The translations under genes and the position numbers were made by a program. Under the pieces are notes generated by a model. That model was not told where the DNA came from, made no database searches, and saw only the letters and a list, made by a program, of their open reading frames with translations. A stretch of 13,511 nt of DNA from Scybalocola_A sp900557175 (GTDB taxonomy: Bacteria > Bacillota > Clostridia > Lachnospirales > Lachnospiraceae), in contig CALADH010000035.1 in assembly GCA_937890745.1 (NCBI GenBank), positions 1-13,511 of the forward strand. The letters are read 5' to 3'. Numbering within the stretch: the first letter of the stretch is position 1; every line of letters starts with the position of its first letter. Of this stretch, positions 1-7,638 are shown piece after piece.

Positions 1-469
1 TAAGTTCCTCAAAGTACTTCTTACCAACTTCCATTACAACGTCAGAGTACATCTGAATAAATCTTCTGTAGCAGTCCCATGCCCAGCGTGGATTGCCTGA
101 TTTTTCAGCTAATACATTAACAACGTCTTCATTCAAACCAAGGTTGAGGATTGTATCCATCATACCAGGCATAGATGCTCTGGCACCGGAACGAACGGAA
201 ACAAGTAAAGGATTTTCTGTATCACCGAATTTCTTTCCTGTGATTTCCTCCATCTTTGTGATGTTTTCCATGATCTGTTCCATGATTTCGTCATTAATTT
301 TTCTGCCGTCCTCATAGTACTGTGTGCAGGCTTCTGTTGTAATTGTGAAACCCTGTGGTACTGGAAGACCTAAGTTTGTCATTTCAGCAAGGTTAGCACC
401 TTTACCACCGAGAAGATTTCTCATGGTTGCGTTACCTTCTGTAAACAAGTAAACCCATTTTCTTGCCAT
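1..469 (-). CDS. ppdK: Pyruvate,phosphate dikinase, N-terminal part (cut by window edge)
   Basis: This gene encodes the enzyme that reversibly converts ATP, pyruvate and phosphate to AMP, PEP and diphosphate in the cytoplasm, used in glycolysis or gluconeogenesis by many anaerobes. I translated 156 codons from the ATG at 469-467; the rest runs off the left edge. The N-terminus begins MARKWVYLFTEGNATMRNLL and continues with GGKGANLAEM (residues 21-30), FGDTENPLLVSVRSGARASM (81-100) and the segment PGMMDTILNLG. These match the ATP-grasp nucleotide-binding domain of the Clostridium symbiosum enzyme; Lys23 and Arg93 correspond to its ATP-contacting Lys22 and Arg92. The full protein is normally about 870-880 residues, so about 18% is seen. 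A perfect AGGAGG lies at 480-485, ten bases before the ATG, which fixes the start. It has its own promoter and leader and is separated from glyS by a terminator, so it is probably transcribed alone from here. Confidence 0.97.
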   Translation of the reverse strand, partial: MARKWVYLFTEGNATMRNLLGGKGANLAEMTNLGLPVPQGFTITTEACTQYYEDGRKINDEIMEQIMENITKMEEITGKKFGDTENPLLVSVRSGARASMPGMMDTILNLGLNEDVVNVLAEKSGNPRWAWDCYRRFIQMYSDVVMEVGKKYFEEL

Positions 470-519
470 TTCTCTGATTCCTCCTAAAATATATTAAGAT
501 TTATGGTATATTCTCACCG

Positions 520-539
520 GATATCAATGGCTTGATATC
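520..539 (-). promoter_or_regulatory. Hairpin in the ppdK 5' leader
   Basis: Perfect 8-base inverted repeat, GATATCAA at 520-527 and TTGATATC at 532-539, with a 4-base loop. It lies between the predicted promoter (570-599) and the ppdK start, inside the roughly 90-base untranslated leader. No T-run follows, so it does not look like a simple terminator or attenuator. It could stabilise the mRNA 5' end or be a protein-binding operator. The structure is seen; any function is inference. Confidence 0.4.
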
Positions 540-569
540 TGATGGTCATAACATACCTCATTCGGACAT

Positions 570-599
570 ATTATACCATATATTGCGTTTCTTTTTCAA
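570..599 (-). promoter_or_regulatory. Predicted SigA promoter of ppdK
   Basis: On the minus strand a -35 box TTGAAA (594-599, one mismatch to TTGACA) is followed after 18 bases by a perfect -10 box TATAAT (570-575). Transcription would begin near 562-564, giving a leader of about 93 bases before the ppdK ATG at 469. It lies just downstream of the glyS terminator, as expected for a separate transcription unit. Confidence 0.7.
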
Positions 600-684
600 A
601 TCCTTTTTGCAATGAATAACGTACAATTTATTGTCAAAATAAGATATGTCCTGTCATTTTTGACCGAATATTTGTTGATTTAGT

Positions 685-733
685 AAAACAGCGCCAAAAA
701 ATCAGTAATATTACCAATTTTAAGCGCTGTTTT
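685..733 (-). terminator. Terminator between glyS and ppdK (long nested palindrome)
   Basis: Outer arms AAAACAGCGC (685-694) and GCGCTGTTTT (724-733) are perfectly complementary. Further in, AAAAT (698-702) pairs with ATTTT (717-721), and the centre is the 10-base palindrome GTAATATTAC (705-714). The whole 49 bases can therefore fold into one nearly continuous hairpin. Read on the minus strand it follows the glyS stop by about 22 bases and ends in a T4 run. On the plus strand it is followed by T6 and another T6, so it could stop transcription in both directions. Confidence 0.7.
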
Positions 734-755
734 TTAGTTATTTTTTACATTCCGA

Positions 756-2144
756 TTAAAATGCAAGCTTTTCGTCAAGATAAGCTTCAAGGTCTTCGAT
801 TTTAATACGCACCTGAGCCATTGTATCTCTTTCACGGACTGTCACACAACCGTCCTGCTCAGACTCAAAATCATATGTGACGCAGAACGGTGTTCCGATT
901 TCATCCTGTCTTCTGTAACGCTTTCCGATGTTGCCTCTGTCATCAAACTCACAGTTATATTTCTTTGAAAGTGATGCATAAATCTTTTCAGCACCCTCGT
1001 TAAGCTTCTTAGACAGCGGAAGTACGCCGACTTTCACAGGCGCCAAGGCCGGATGGAAGTGAAGCACTGTTCTCACATCGCCGCCTTCAAGTTCTTCTTC
1101 ATCGTAAGCGCCGCAAAGGAAAGCAAGCACAACTCTGTCTGCACCGAGCGACGGCTCAATAACATAAGGAATATATTTTTCTTTTTTCGCATCGTCAAAA
1201 TAGGACATATCCTCGCCGGATACATTCTGGTGCTGTGTCAGGTCATAATCTGTTCTGTCGGCAATACCCCAAAGCTCACCCCAGCCAAACGGGAATAAGA
1301 ACTCGATATCTGTCGTTGCCTTTGAATAGAAGGATAATTCTTCCTGATCGTGGTCTCTGACGCGCATTTCTTCTTTTTTCATGCCAAGGCTTGTAAGCCA
1401 GTCGATACAAAACTGCTTCCAGTAAGCGAACCATTCAAGGTCTGTGTCCGGCTCACAGAAAAATTCCAGCTCCATCTGCTCAAACTCTCTTGTACGGAAT
1501 GTAAAGTTACCCGGTGTAATTTCATTTCTGAAAGACTTACCAATCTGACCGATACCAAACGGAATTTTCTTTCTTGATGTTCTCTGAACATTTTTAAAGT
1601 TGACGAAAATACCCTGTGCTGTCTCCGGTCTTAAATAAACTGTATTTTTTGCATCCTCTGTCACACCCTGGAATGTTTTAAACATCAGGTTAAACTGGCG
1701 GATGTCTGTAAAATTATGCTTGCCGCAGCTTGGGCAGGCAATATTGTTTTCTGCGATATATGCAGACATTTCTTCGTTTGTCCAGCCGTCAAGCCCTTTT
1801 TCCGGCTCAATGCCATTCTCCTGCATATAATCCTCAATGATTTTATCTGCTCTGAAACGCTCATGACATTCCTTACAATCCATCAGCGGATCTGAAAAAC
1901 CGCCTAAATGTCCCGATGCCACCCATGTCTGCGGATTCATAAGAATCGCACAGTCCACACCGACATTATAAGGATTTTCCTGTATAAACTTTTTCCACCA
2001 TGCACGCTTCACATTATTTTTTAATTCAACGCCGAGATTACCGTAGTCCCATGTATTGGCAAGGCCTCCGTAAATTTCAGAGCCGGGATATACAAATCCC
2101 CTTGCCTTTGCGAGCGCTACAATTTTATCCATTGTCTTTTCCAT
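756..2144 (-). CDS. glyS: Glycyl-tRNA synthetase, single-chain dimeric (alpha2) type
   Basis: A cytoplasmic class II aminoacyl-tRNA synthetase that charges tRNA-Gly with glycine using ATP; 462 residues, the usual length of the alpha2 (GlyQS) form rather than the two-gene GlyQ/GlyS form. Visible elements: N-terminal ARGFVYPGSEIYGG (14-27); two CxxC pairs at Cys90/Cys93 and Cys137/Cys140 consistent with a zinc knuckle; RPETAQGIF (172-180); motif 2 around GKSFRNEITPGNFTFRTREF (202-221); motif 3 around EPSLGADRVVLAFL (330-343); and a C-terminal anticodon-binding domain from about 367 (LAPVKVGVLPLSKK). An in-frame Met5 exists, but the ribosome binding site fits the first ATG. The 114-base upstream gap holds a promoter but no T-box leader, although glycine T-boxes are common before this gene in Firmicutes. 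It follows recO, so readthrough from the M16C-era-recO transcript is also possible. Confidence 0.98.
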   Translation of the reverse strand: MEKTMDKIVALAKARGFVYPGSEIYGGLANTWDYGNLGVELKNNVKRAWWKKFIQENPYNVGVDCAILMNPQTWVASGHLGGFSDPLMDCKECHERFRADKIIEDYMQENGIEPEKGLDGWTNEEMSAYIAENNIACPSCGKHNFTDIRQFNLMFKTFQGVTEDAKNTVYLRPETAQGIFVNFKNVQRTSRKKIPFGIGQIGKSFRNEITPGNFTFRTREFEQMELEFFCEPDTDLEWFAYWKQFCIDWLTSLGMKKEEMRVRDHDQEELSFYSKATTDIEFLFPFGWGELWGIADRTDYDLTQHQNVSGEDMSYFDDAKKEKYIPYVIEPSLGADRVVLAFLCGAYDEEELEGGDVRTVLHFHPALAPVKVGVLPLSKKLNEGAEKIYASLSKKYNCEFDDRGNIGKRYRRQDEIGTPFCVTYDFESEQDGCVTVRERDTMAQVRIKIEDLEAYLDEKLAF

Positions 2145-2152
2145 CGTTATCG

Positions 2153-2159
2153 TCCTCTC
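2153..2159 (-). promoter_or_regulatory. Ribosome binding site that sets the glyS start
   Basis: GAGAGGA on the minus strand, eight bases before the ATG at 2144. The alternative in-frame ATG (codon 5, at 2132) would be 20 bases away, too far, so the 462-residue form is preferred. Confidence 0.65.
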
Positions 2160-2221
2160 TCATTTTTCATTGTGCCACGACCGCCGCCTTATCTTTTTGG
2201 CGTCTCATGTACTCGTATCAT

Positions 2222-2250
2222 ATTCTAGCCTGTTTGCCGTCAATTTTCAA
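2222..2250 (-). promoter_or_regulatory. Predicted promoter of glyS
   Basis: On the minus strand TTGAAA (2245-2250) is followed after 17 bases by TAGAAT (2222-2227). It begins directly after the recO stop codon (2259-2261), and no hairpin terminator lies between recO and this site. glyS may therefore be transcribed both from here and by readthrough from recO. An alternative -35 TTGACG lies a few bases further in, but with only 15 bases to TATGAT. Confidence 0.5.
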
Positions 2251-2258
2251 CTATTATT

Positions 2259-2999
2259 TCAGTAAAGCAGTTCAAGCATTGCAAGGGCATTAAATTTCTT
2301 ATCAATAAAGCGCGCCATATGCCTGTCCATAATGACTGAAAGCTCAGAAAGCACCTGATCGCTGACTGTAAATGTATACAACTTTTCAATTGATGAACTT
2401 ATAATATACTGCATCGTATAAACTGTCGACGCATCCGCCTCAATGACCGTGCCGCCCATCCTTTTGCACATCGGACAGACAAAGCCTGAAAGCGACGGTG
2501 AAAAGCCTGCAAATGGCGCGCTTCTTCCACACTTGACACACTCAAACACTTGCGGATATTCGCCGTTAATTGTCATCAGCTTCAATTCAAAAATACGGCG
2601 CACAAGCTTATTGTTAATGACTTTTTTGCATAAAATACGCATCGTCTGTACTAAGAGCCGCAGCATCTGTGTACAGTCTTCATTTTCACCCGCATAGTAG
2701 GCTGCAAATTCAAGAAAATAAAAGCCGTAATACGCAGCATCAAGATTCTGCCGAAGTTCCATAAAATAGCTGTCAATTTCCGCCTGAACGAGCGTGTAGG
2801 CACTCCGTCCCTCAATCAGCCAGAACCGTCCGAATACAAAGGGCTCTGTTGAACCGAGCATCGCACTGTTTTGCCGGCGGCTGCCCCGCGAAAAAGCACT
2901 TATTTTCCCGCGCTCCTTTGTCAGCAGCACAACTCTTTTATCATATTCTCCAACAGGCATGACCGAAACGACCATGCCCGTCACCATGATTTTATCCAT
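2259..2999 (-). CDS. recO: DNA repair protein RecO
   Basis: RecO loads RecA onto SSB-coated single-stranded DNA together with RecR (RecFOR pathway) and anneals complementary strands. The protein is 246 residues, normal for the family. The N-terminal part, residues about 5-80 (VTGMVVSVMPVGEYDKRVVL, then KERGKISAFSRGSRR at 28-42), is the OB fold. A helical region follows, and then the Firmicute-type zinc motif with Cys154-x2-Cys157 and Cys175-x2-Cys178. The ATG at 2999 is only two bases after the era stop codon, so translation is probably coupled; no strong Shine-Dalgarno sequence is seen. An alternative Met5 has no better signal. The order era-recO-glyS is a conserved Firmicute arrangement as I know it. 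It is the last gene of the probable M16C-era-recO transcript. Confidence 0.95.
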   Translation of the reverse strand: MDKIMVTGMVVSVMPVGEYDKRVVLLTKERGKISAFSRGSRRQNSAMLGSTEPFVFGRFWLIEGRSAYTLVQAEIDSYFMELRQNLDAAYYGFYFLEFAAYYAGENEDCTQMLRLLVQTMRILCKKVINNKLVRRIFELKLMTINGEYPQVFECVKCGRSAPFAGFSPSLSGFVCPMCKRMGGTVIEADASTVYTMQYIISSSIEKLYTFTVSDQVLSELSVIMDRHMARFIDKKFNALAMLELLY

Positions 3000-3001
3000 G
3001 A

Positions 3002-3907
3002 TTAATATTCTTTCTTATCATATCCGAAATTCTTTATAAGAAAATCGCTGTCTCTCCAATCCTTCTTCACCTTCACCCAAAGCTGAAGATTCACTTTCAT
3101 ATCGAGAAGATTTTCGATTTCCTCTCTCGCCTGCGTTCCGATTTTTTTGAGCATACTGCCCTTTTTGCCGATAATAATACCTTTGTGCGAATCCCGCTCA
3201 CACACAATTGTCGCATGAATGTCCATCAGACGCCCGCCCTCGCGCTCTTTCATCTGCTCAATGGCAACGGCAATCCCATGAGGAATTTCCTCATCTAAAA
3301 GCCGCAGTGCTTTTTCTCTTATAAGCTCTGCCGCAATCTGACGCTCCGGCTGGTCTGTAACTGTATCTGCATCATAAAACTGCGGTCCTTCAGGGAGATA
3401 CTTCATAATCGAAGTTATAATTTCTTCTGTATTTTCACCTTTTAATGCGGAACACGGTACGATTTCCGCGAAATTACAAATATCCTTATAGGCGTCGATG
3501 AATACAAGAATTTCTTCTTTTTTCACCGTATCAATTTTATTAATGACAAGGATGACCGGTGTTTTTGTTTTATTAAGCTGCTCTGCAATATGGCGCTCGC
3601 CGGCGCCGATAAATGTGGATGGCTCTACAAGCCACAAAATAACATCCACCTCATTGAGCGTCCGCTCGGCAACCGTTACCATATATTCGCCCAGCTTATT
3701 TTTTGCCTTATGTATGCCCGGCGTATCAATAAATACAATCTGTCCCTCCTCAGACGTATACACAGTCTGAATACGGTTTCTCGTTGTCTGAGGCTTATTG
3801 GACGTAATCGCAATCTTCTGTCCAATCAGCCTGTTCATTAATGTTGATTTGCCGACATTCGGCCGGCCAATCAACGTTACAAATCCTGATTTGAATTCTT
3901 TTCTCAT
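3002..3907 (-). CDS. era: GTPase Era, 16S rRNA/30S assembly factor
   Basis: Era is an essential GTPase that binds the 3' end of 16S rRNA near the anti-Shine-Dalgarno sequence and checks 30S maturation. The 301 residues match family length. GTPase motifs: G1 GRPNVGKS (14-21), the switch region with NKPQTTRNRI (37-46), G3 DTPG (61-64), G4 NKID (123-126) and G5 SAL (153-155). The C-terminal KH RNA-binding domain has the loop GIIIGKKGSMLKKIG (243-257). The ATG at 3907-3905 overlaps the stop TGA (3906-3904) of the upstream M16C gene as ATGA, so the two are translationally coupled. Nothing in the protein departs from the family. The companion factor RsmD, which also acts on 16S rRNA, lies a few kilobases upstream. 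Confidence 0.98.
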   Translation of the reverse strand: MRKEFKSGFVTLIGRPNVGKSTLMNRLIGQKIAITSNKPQTTRNRIQTVYTSEEGQIVFIDTPGIHKAKNKLGEYMVTVAERTLNEVDVILWLVEPSTFIGAGERHIAEQLNKTKTPVILVINKIDTVKKEEILVFIDAYKDICNFAEIVPCSALKGENTEEIITSIMKYLPEGPQFYDADTVTDQPERQIAAELIREKALRLLDEEIPHGIAVAIEQMKEREGGRLMDIHATIVCERDSHKGIIIGKKGSMLKKIGTQAREEIENLLDMKVNLQLWVKVKKDWRDSDFLIKNFGYDKKEY

Positions 3908-6831
3908 AACTGTCTCACTTTTCTAAACATTGCTTCATTTGCTTTAATCTGTGACTCACTTCCGACAACACACTTATAATCTTCTTCAACAAAGGCTTCA
4001 ATAAGGCTTCCAAGCTTTCTTATATCCGAAACCTTTGCGCCAAGAAGCTCATCTCTCGTCCGCTGCTTATCTTCATAAGTGATACCGCTTAAATAGCAGG
4101 CAAGGGAACGTGCCCCCTTTGCATTCGGATTCATCGGAATATCAATATTGCTGATGGCACCGATAATATACTTTGTCATATCTCTGTCACTGCACTCAAA
4201 GTTTTTAACATACGCGGCTGCATTTTTAAATACCTCGTAGCTTTCTTTAAGCTTCGGATCTCTGTATGTGACAAAATAAGCGTCGCCGTTTGACGCAAAG
4301 CCGCACATACAGCCGTAAGCGCCGCCTTTAACACGGATTTCATTCCACAAATAATCATAATCCATAATAACTTTAAGAATTTGAAGCGCCCCATGATACT
4401 GAAAGCCCGATTTCATAAAATTGCCTGCACAGGCGTCAAACTGCACCATGCCCGGTGTCAGAAAGGCTTCATTATATTTTCCGGCCTCAAAATGGATTTT
4501 TCCCTTTTCTGCCGCACCGATATGCCAAAGGCCGTCGAAGCACGAAAGCGCATCGTCCATTATTCTAAAGCCATCCGTATCGGCCGTCATATCGACAAGC
4601 ACATTTTCCTTTCTGAAAATGCATTGGCTTACCTCATAAAGTGATGCTGTGATTTCTTCTTTTTTTGTCTCAAAATTACTCTGTAAATCTTTAATGAAAT
4701 CGTAAAAAGCAATACCTGATGTTCTTTCTTTAAAACAGGCTGCCTCTGAATAATAGCTCTGCGCTCTCAGCACTGCCGCCGCATGACCGCCGGATGAAAA
4801 ATACATGGAAAGTCTCGACTTCATCTGGTCAATGACCTCGCGAAGACGTTTTGCATCATCAAAGCACGACTTAAATAACATCTCCGCCGAAAGCTCAAAC
4901 AGACGCGGTATTTGATGATAAAGTGCCTTGCCGCTGACAACAAGCTTCGGAAAATATGTGCCGTCTGCCTTATTTTCCTGATAAATGGCAATGTCTGTGC
5001 TTATACCGCCGGTCGACATATTAATCTCGTCTGTCAGCTCTGTATAGCTGTACTTTTCAGTATTGACATTGCCAAGCATATTTGTCAACAGTCCCGCATA
5101 GCCAATCAGCCTGTCCGGCACATGGCTTAAATCAAACAAAAGTCTTACGTAGCCGATACCATTTGTGCCGATATTATGTCGGAGCACATCCATCTCATCC
5201 ACTCTGGCACTTTCGTTAATAAGCGGCTCCGCCTCTTTTTTAATATCCTCAATGCCAATCATCGGAATCTTTTCAAGTTCCTCCTGCGTAGACGGTGTTT
5301 CCTGGAAAAGCTTTAATGCCTTTGTTTCATCAATAATTTTCTGAAGTTCTTTCTCACTTAAACGGTCTTTGATTTTCTGAAGCTTCTGCGCCGTCTCAGT
5401 CTCCTGTTTTTTTGTCAGGCCGCGCTCAGGCACAAGCACCAGAAGACTTGAATGATTGCTGTGCAGTAAATATTGATCAATCAGCTGCTCAAAATAGTCT
5501 GTATGAATATATTCTCTCAAATGTTCAAATGTCTCATATACCTGAATATGGATAAACGGCTTTGTATCGTCATAAAGCCAGCTGTCACACATTTGCAGGC
5601 CGTACATAAGTCCCTTCGGATAACGGCCGAAATCAGCCTCACGGAACCGAAATTCAAAGTAATTTAAGGCAGCCTCCAGCGAGCGCTTATTTAAACCGTC
5701 TGTGACAACCTTTTCCAGCGTACTCCGGATGACCGTCATAAACTGCTCTTTGACATCACTTTTGGCATCCTTTGCCACAATTGAATAATACGGCTGACAT
5801 ATACCGTTATCATAGGAACCGAAAACATCCTTTGCAATGCCCGAATCAAGCAGCGCCTTTTTAAGAACGGCGCCCGGTGCACCCATAAGCACATAGTCAA
5901 CAATCTGAAAAGCCATATACAAATCTGCATCAAGGCTTCCGCCAATCACGGTATTGTAAGCATAATAATACTTATCTTCCGTATCATCCTCCTCCGCAAC
6001 CGGATATTTTTCAATACAAGTTGTCATTTCCCCCGGCGGCGTCTGCTTTTCAATATGCGAATCAACAGAAAGGTACTCATAGTCCGATAAATATTCCCTG
6101 TCCATATAGTCAAGCCGTTCCGCCATATCCATATCGCCGTACAAATAAATATAACTGTTTGACGGATGGTAGTATGTTTTGTGAAAATCAAGGAACTGCT
6201 CATACGTTAAATCCGGAATAAACTGCGGATCACCGCCGGATTCAACACCATATGGCGTATCCGGGAAAAGCGACTTTGTAATCTTTGCCATAAGAAGCTG
6301 TTCCGGTGAAGAATAAGCACCCTTCATTTCATTGTAGACAACGCCGTTATAAGTGAGGGGGTCATCCATATTTTTCAACTCATAGTGCCAGCCTTCCTGA
6401 AGAAAAAGCTTTTTATTTTTGTAAATGTTCGGATGAAAAACTGCATCCATATACACAGACATCAGATTTTTAAAATCCTTATCATTATAACTTGCAATCG
6501 GATAAAGTGTCTTATCCGGATAAGTCATCGCATTTAAAAATGTATTGAGCGAGCCTTTCACAAGCTCCACAAACGGATCCTTCGACGGATATTTATCAGA
6601 ACCGCAAAGCACTGTATGCTCGATAATATGAGCCACACCTGTACTGTCCTTTGGCGGTGTCCGAAATCCGATTGTAAATACCTTATTTGTATCATCATTA
6701 GAAACAAGTACAACTCTTGCCCCTGTCTTTTTATGTCTTAAAAGGCCAGCCCAGCCTTTCATCTCGTCAATATACAAAGACTGCTCGCATGTATACGCCG
6801 GATGAATCGCCGTAAAATCCTTTGTTATCAT
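3904..6831 (-). CDS. M16C family zinc metallopeptidase (presequence-protease/insulinase-like)
   Basis: A long M16C peptidase related to mitochondrial/chloroplast PreP and bacterial homologues, which degrade peptides enclosed between two half-shells. Numbered from the ATG at 6831 (975 residues), the inverted zinc motif HIIEH gives His68, Glu71 and His72, followed by TVLCGS. The distal zinc ligand Glu168 lies in VVYNEMKGAYSSP. These catalytic residues are all present, so it should be active. The mid-region (about 455-710) fits the M16C-associated domain and the C-terminal third the inactive half. No signal peptide or membrane segment is evident, implying a cytoplasmic peptidase. An upstream in-frame GTG at 6840 would add three residues, but its spacing to AGGAAGG is only two bases, so I prefer the ATG. 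The stop overlaps era by ATGA. Family is firm; the physiological substrate is unknown. Confidence 0.93.
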   Translation of the reverse strand: MITKDFTAIHPAYTCEQSLYIDEMKGWAGLLRHKKTGARVVLVSNDDTNKVFTIGFRTPPKDSTGVAHIIEHTVLCGSDKYPSKDPFVELVKGSLNTFLNAMTYPDKTLYPIASYNDKDFKNLMSVYMDAVFHPNIYKNKKLFLQEGWHYELKNMDDPLTYNGVVYNEMKGAYSSPEQLLMAKITKSLFPDTPYGVESGGDPQFIPDLTYEQFLDFHKTYYHPSNSYIYLYGDMDMAERLDYMDREYLSDYEYLSVDSHIEKQTPPGEMTTCIEKYPVAEEDDTEDKYYYAYNTVIGGSLDADLYMAFQIVDYVLMGAPGAVLKKALLDSGIAKDVFGSYDNGICQPYYSIVAKDAKSDVKEQFMTVIRSTLEKVVTDGLNKRSLEAALNYFEFRFREADFGRYPKGLMYGLQMCDSWLYDDTKPFIHIQVYETFEHLREYIHTDYFEQLIDQYLLHSNHSSLLVLVPERGLTKKQETETAQKLQKIKDRLSEKELQKIIDETKALKLFQETPSTQEELEKIPMIGIEDIKKEAEPLINESARVDEMDVLRHNIGTNGIGYVRLLFDLSHVPDRLIGYAGLLTNMLGNVNTEKYSYTELTDEINMSTGGISTDIAIYQENKADGTYFPKLVVSGKALYHQIPRLFELSAEMLFKSCFDDAKRLREVIDQMKSRLSMYFSSGGHAAAVLRAQSYYSEAACFKERTSGIAFYDFIKDLQSNFETKKEEITASLYEVSQCIFRKENVLVDMTADTDGFRIMDDALSCFDGLWHIGAAEKGKIHFEAGKYNEAFLTPGMVQFDACAGNFMKSGFQYHGALQILKVIMDYDYLWNEIRVKGGAYGCMCGFASNGDAYFVTYRDPKLKESYEVFKNAAAYVKNFECSDRDMTKYIIGAISNIDIPMNPNAKGARSLACYLSGITYEDKQRTRDELLGAKVSDIRKLGSLIEAFVEEDYKCVVGSESQIKANEAMFRKVRQL

Positions 6832-6842
6832 TGATGCCACTT

Positions 6843-6849
6843 CCTTCCT
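6843..6849 (-). promoter_or_regulatory. Ribosome binding site of the M16C gene
   Basis: AGGAAGG on the minus strand. It is 11 bases before the ATG at 6831 but only 2 before the in-frame GTG at 6840, which argues for the ATG start (975 rather than 978 residues). The difference is small and not certain. Confidence 0.5.
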
Positions 6850-6855
6850 GTATCT

Positions 6856-6882
6856 ATTATCCCCGTTTAAACAATTTTAAAC
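6856..6882 (-). promoter_or_regulatory. Possible promoter/operator before the M16C gene
   Basis: A perfect 7-base inverted repeat, GTTTAAA (6865-6871) and TTTAAAC (6876-6882), lies just after the upstream terminator and before a possible -10 box GATAAT (6856-6861, minus strand). No good -35 box is present at the right spacing. The palindrome occupies the place of the -35 region, which would suit a regulator site or activator-dependent promoter. The repeat is seen; the role is inferred. Confidence 0.3.
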
Positions 6883-6895
6883 ACATTACCTGCTT

Positions 6896-6926
6896 AAAAG
6901 GCCATAGCCTTTTTAAGACTATGGCC
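6896..6926 (-). terminator. Rho-independent terminator of the rsmD-coaD-coiled-coil operon
   Basis: Perfect 8-base arms GGCCATAG (6900-6907) and CTATGGCC (6919-6926) with an 11-base loop, followed on the minus strand by TTTT (6899-6896). It begins 14 bases after the stop codon region of the coiled-coil gene and separates that operon from the M16C gene. Confidence 0.8.
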
Positions 6927-6939
6927 CATATGTTTTATA

Positions 6940-7638
6940 TCAGTCGATATCATCGTAATCATCATCGTCGATATCGTCTTCCTCATGTGTATCGGCAACT
7001 TCTTCCTTTTCAGGTCTTGTAAATTTTTCTTCCTCCTCATGTGCCTCAGGCTTTACAAATTCTGTAGGCTCATAAGCCGGAATCGGCTCTGACGGCAGAT
7101 TCAGCTGATCTGCAAGTGCTTCTCTGTTATTTCTTAAAATATCCATGTTGTAAGAAAGTCCGTCTAAAAGACCGTCATAATTTGTTTTTGCAACATCGAG
7201 TGTACGTCCGATAACTGTCTGAAGATTATCAATAAGCTCTGCCGTATACTCAAGAGCGCCGCGGCGGATCTGCTCTGCATCCTCATTGGCTGCATTCACT
7301 GTCGCTTCTGCCTGTTCATTGGCACTTTTCATCACTTCTTCAGCTTTGTCATAAGCACGGATCATAATCTCATGCTCCTCAACAAGTGCATTGGCATAAG
7401 CTGTCGTTTCGTCGAGCATCTTATGTGCCTGAGCTTCTGCATCGCTGATAATCTTATCTTTATTGGCAATAATTTTCTGATAACGCTTAATCTCATCCGG
7501 CGTTTTCAGTCTGAGCTCTGTCAAAAGCTCATAAAGCTCATCTTTCGGTACGATGACCTTGGACTGTGAAAACGGCTGTGGTTTACAGCTCTCAATAAAT
7601 TCTTCAATTTCATCAATTAACTGTTCAATTCTGCTCAT
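6940..7638 (-). CDS. Coiled-coil protein with acidic tail (DivIVA / ATPase subunit H-like), function unknown
   Basis: 232 residues, no signal peptide or membrane span. Residues 1-60 resemble the short N-terminal helix-loop-helix region of small DivIVA-like proteins (SRIEQLIDEIEEFIE, then KDELYELLTEL). Residues about 48-175 form a long Ala/Glu-rich coiled coil (for example SDAEAQAHKMLDETTAYANA at 65-84). From 181 the chain is a Pro/Glu linker, and it ends in a highly acidic tail of about 15 residues (EEDDIDDDDYDDID, 219-232). Homologues near coaD in Clostridia are, as I recall, annotated loosely as ATPase or V-type subunit H; that name rests on coiled-coil similarity only. The start is well supported: AGGAGA (7648-7653) lies nine bases before the ATG. 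It follows coaD by 66 bases without a clear terminator and is probably cotranscribed with rsmD-coaD. A scaffold or cell-division-related role is possible but not shown. Confidence 0.85.
   Translation of the reverse strand: MSRIEQLIDEIEEFIESCKPQPFSQSKVIVPKDELYELLTELRLKTPDEIKRYQKIIANKDKIISDAEAQAHKMLDETTAYANALVEEHEIMIRAYDKAEEVMKSANEQAEATVNAANEDAEQIRRGALEYTAELIDNLQTVIGRTLDVAKTNYDGLLDGLSYNMDILRNNREALADQLNLPSEPIPAYEPTEFVKPEAHEEEEKFTRPEKEEVADTHEEDDIDDDDYDDID

Noticed and set aside
2145..2258. Possible glycine T-box riboswitch before glyS
   Set aside because: The gap is too short for a full T-box, and the conserved core before the antiterminator is absent on the minus strand; only a weak GCC/GGC pairing is seen.
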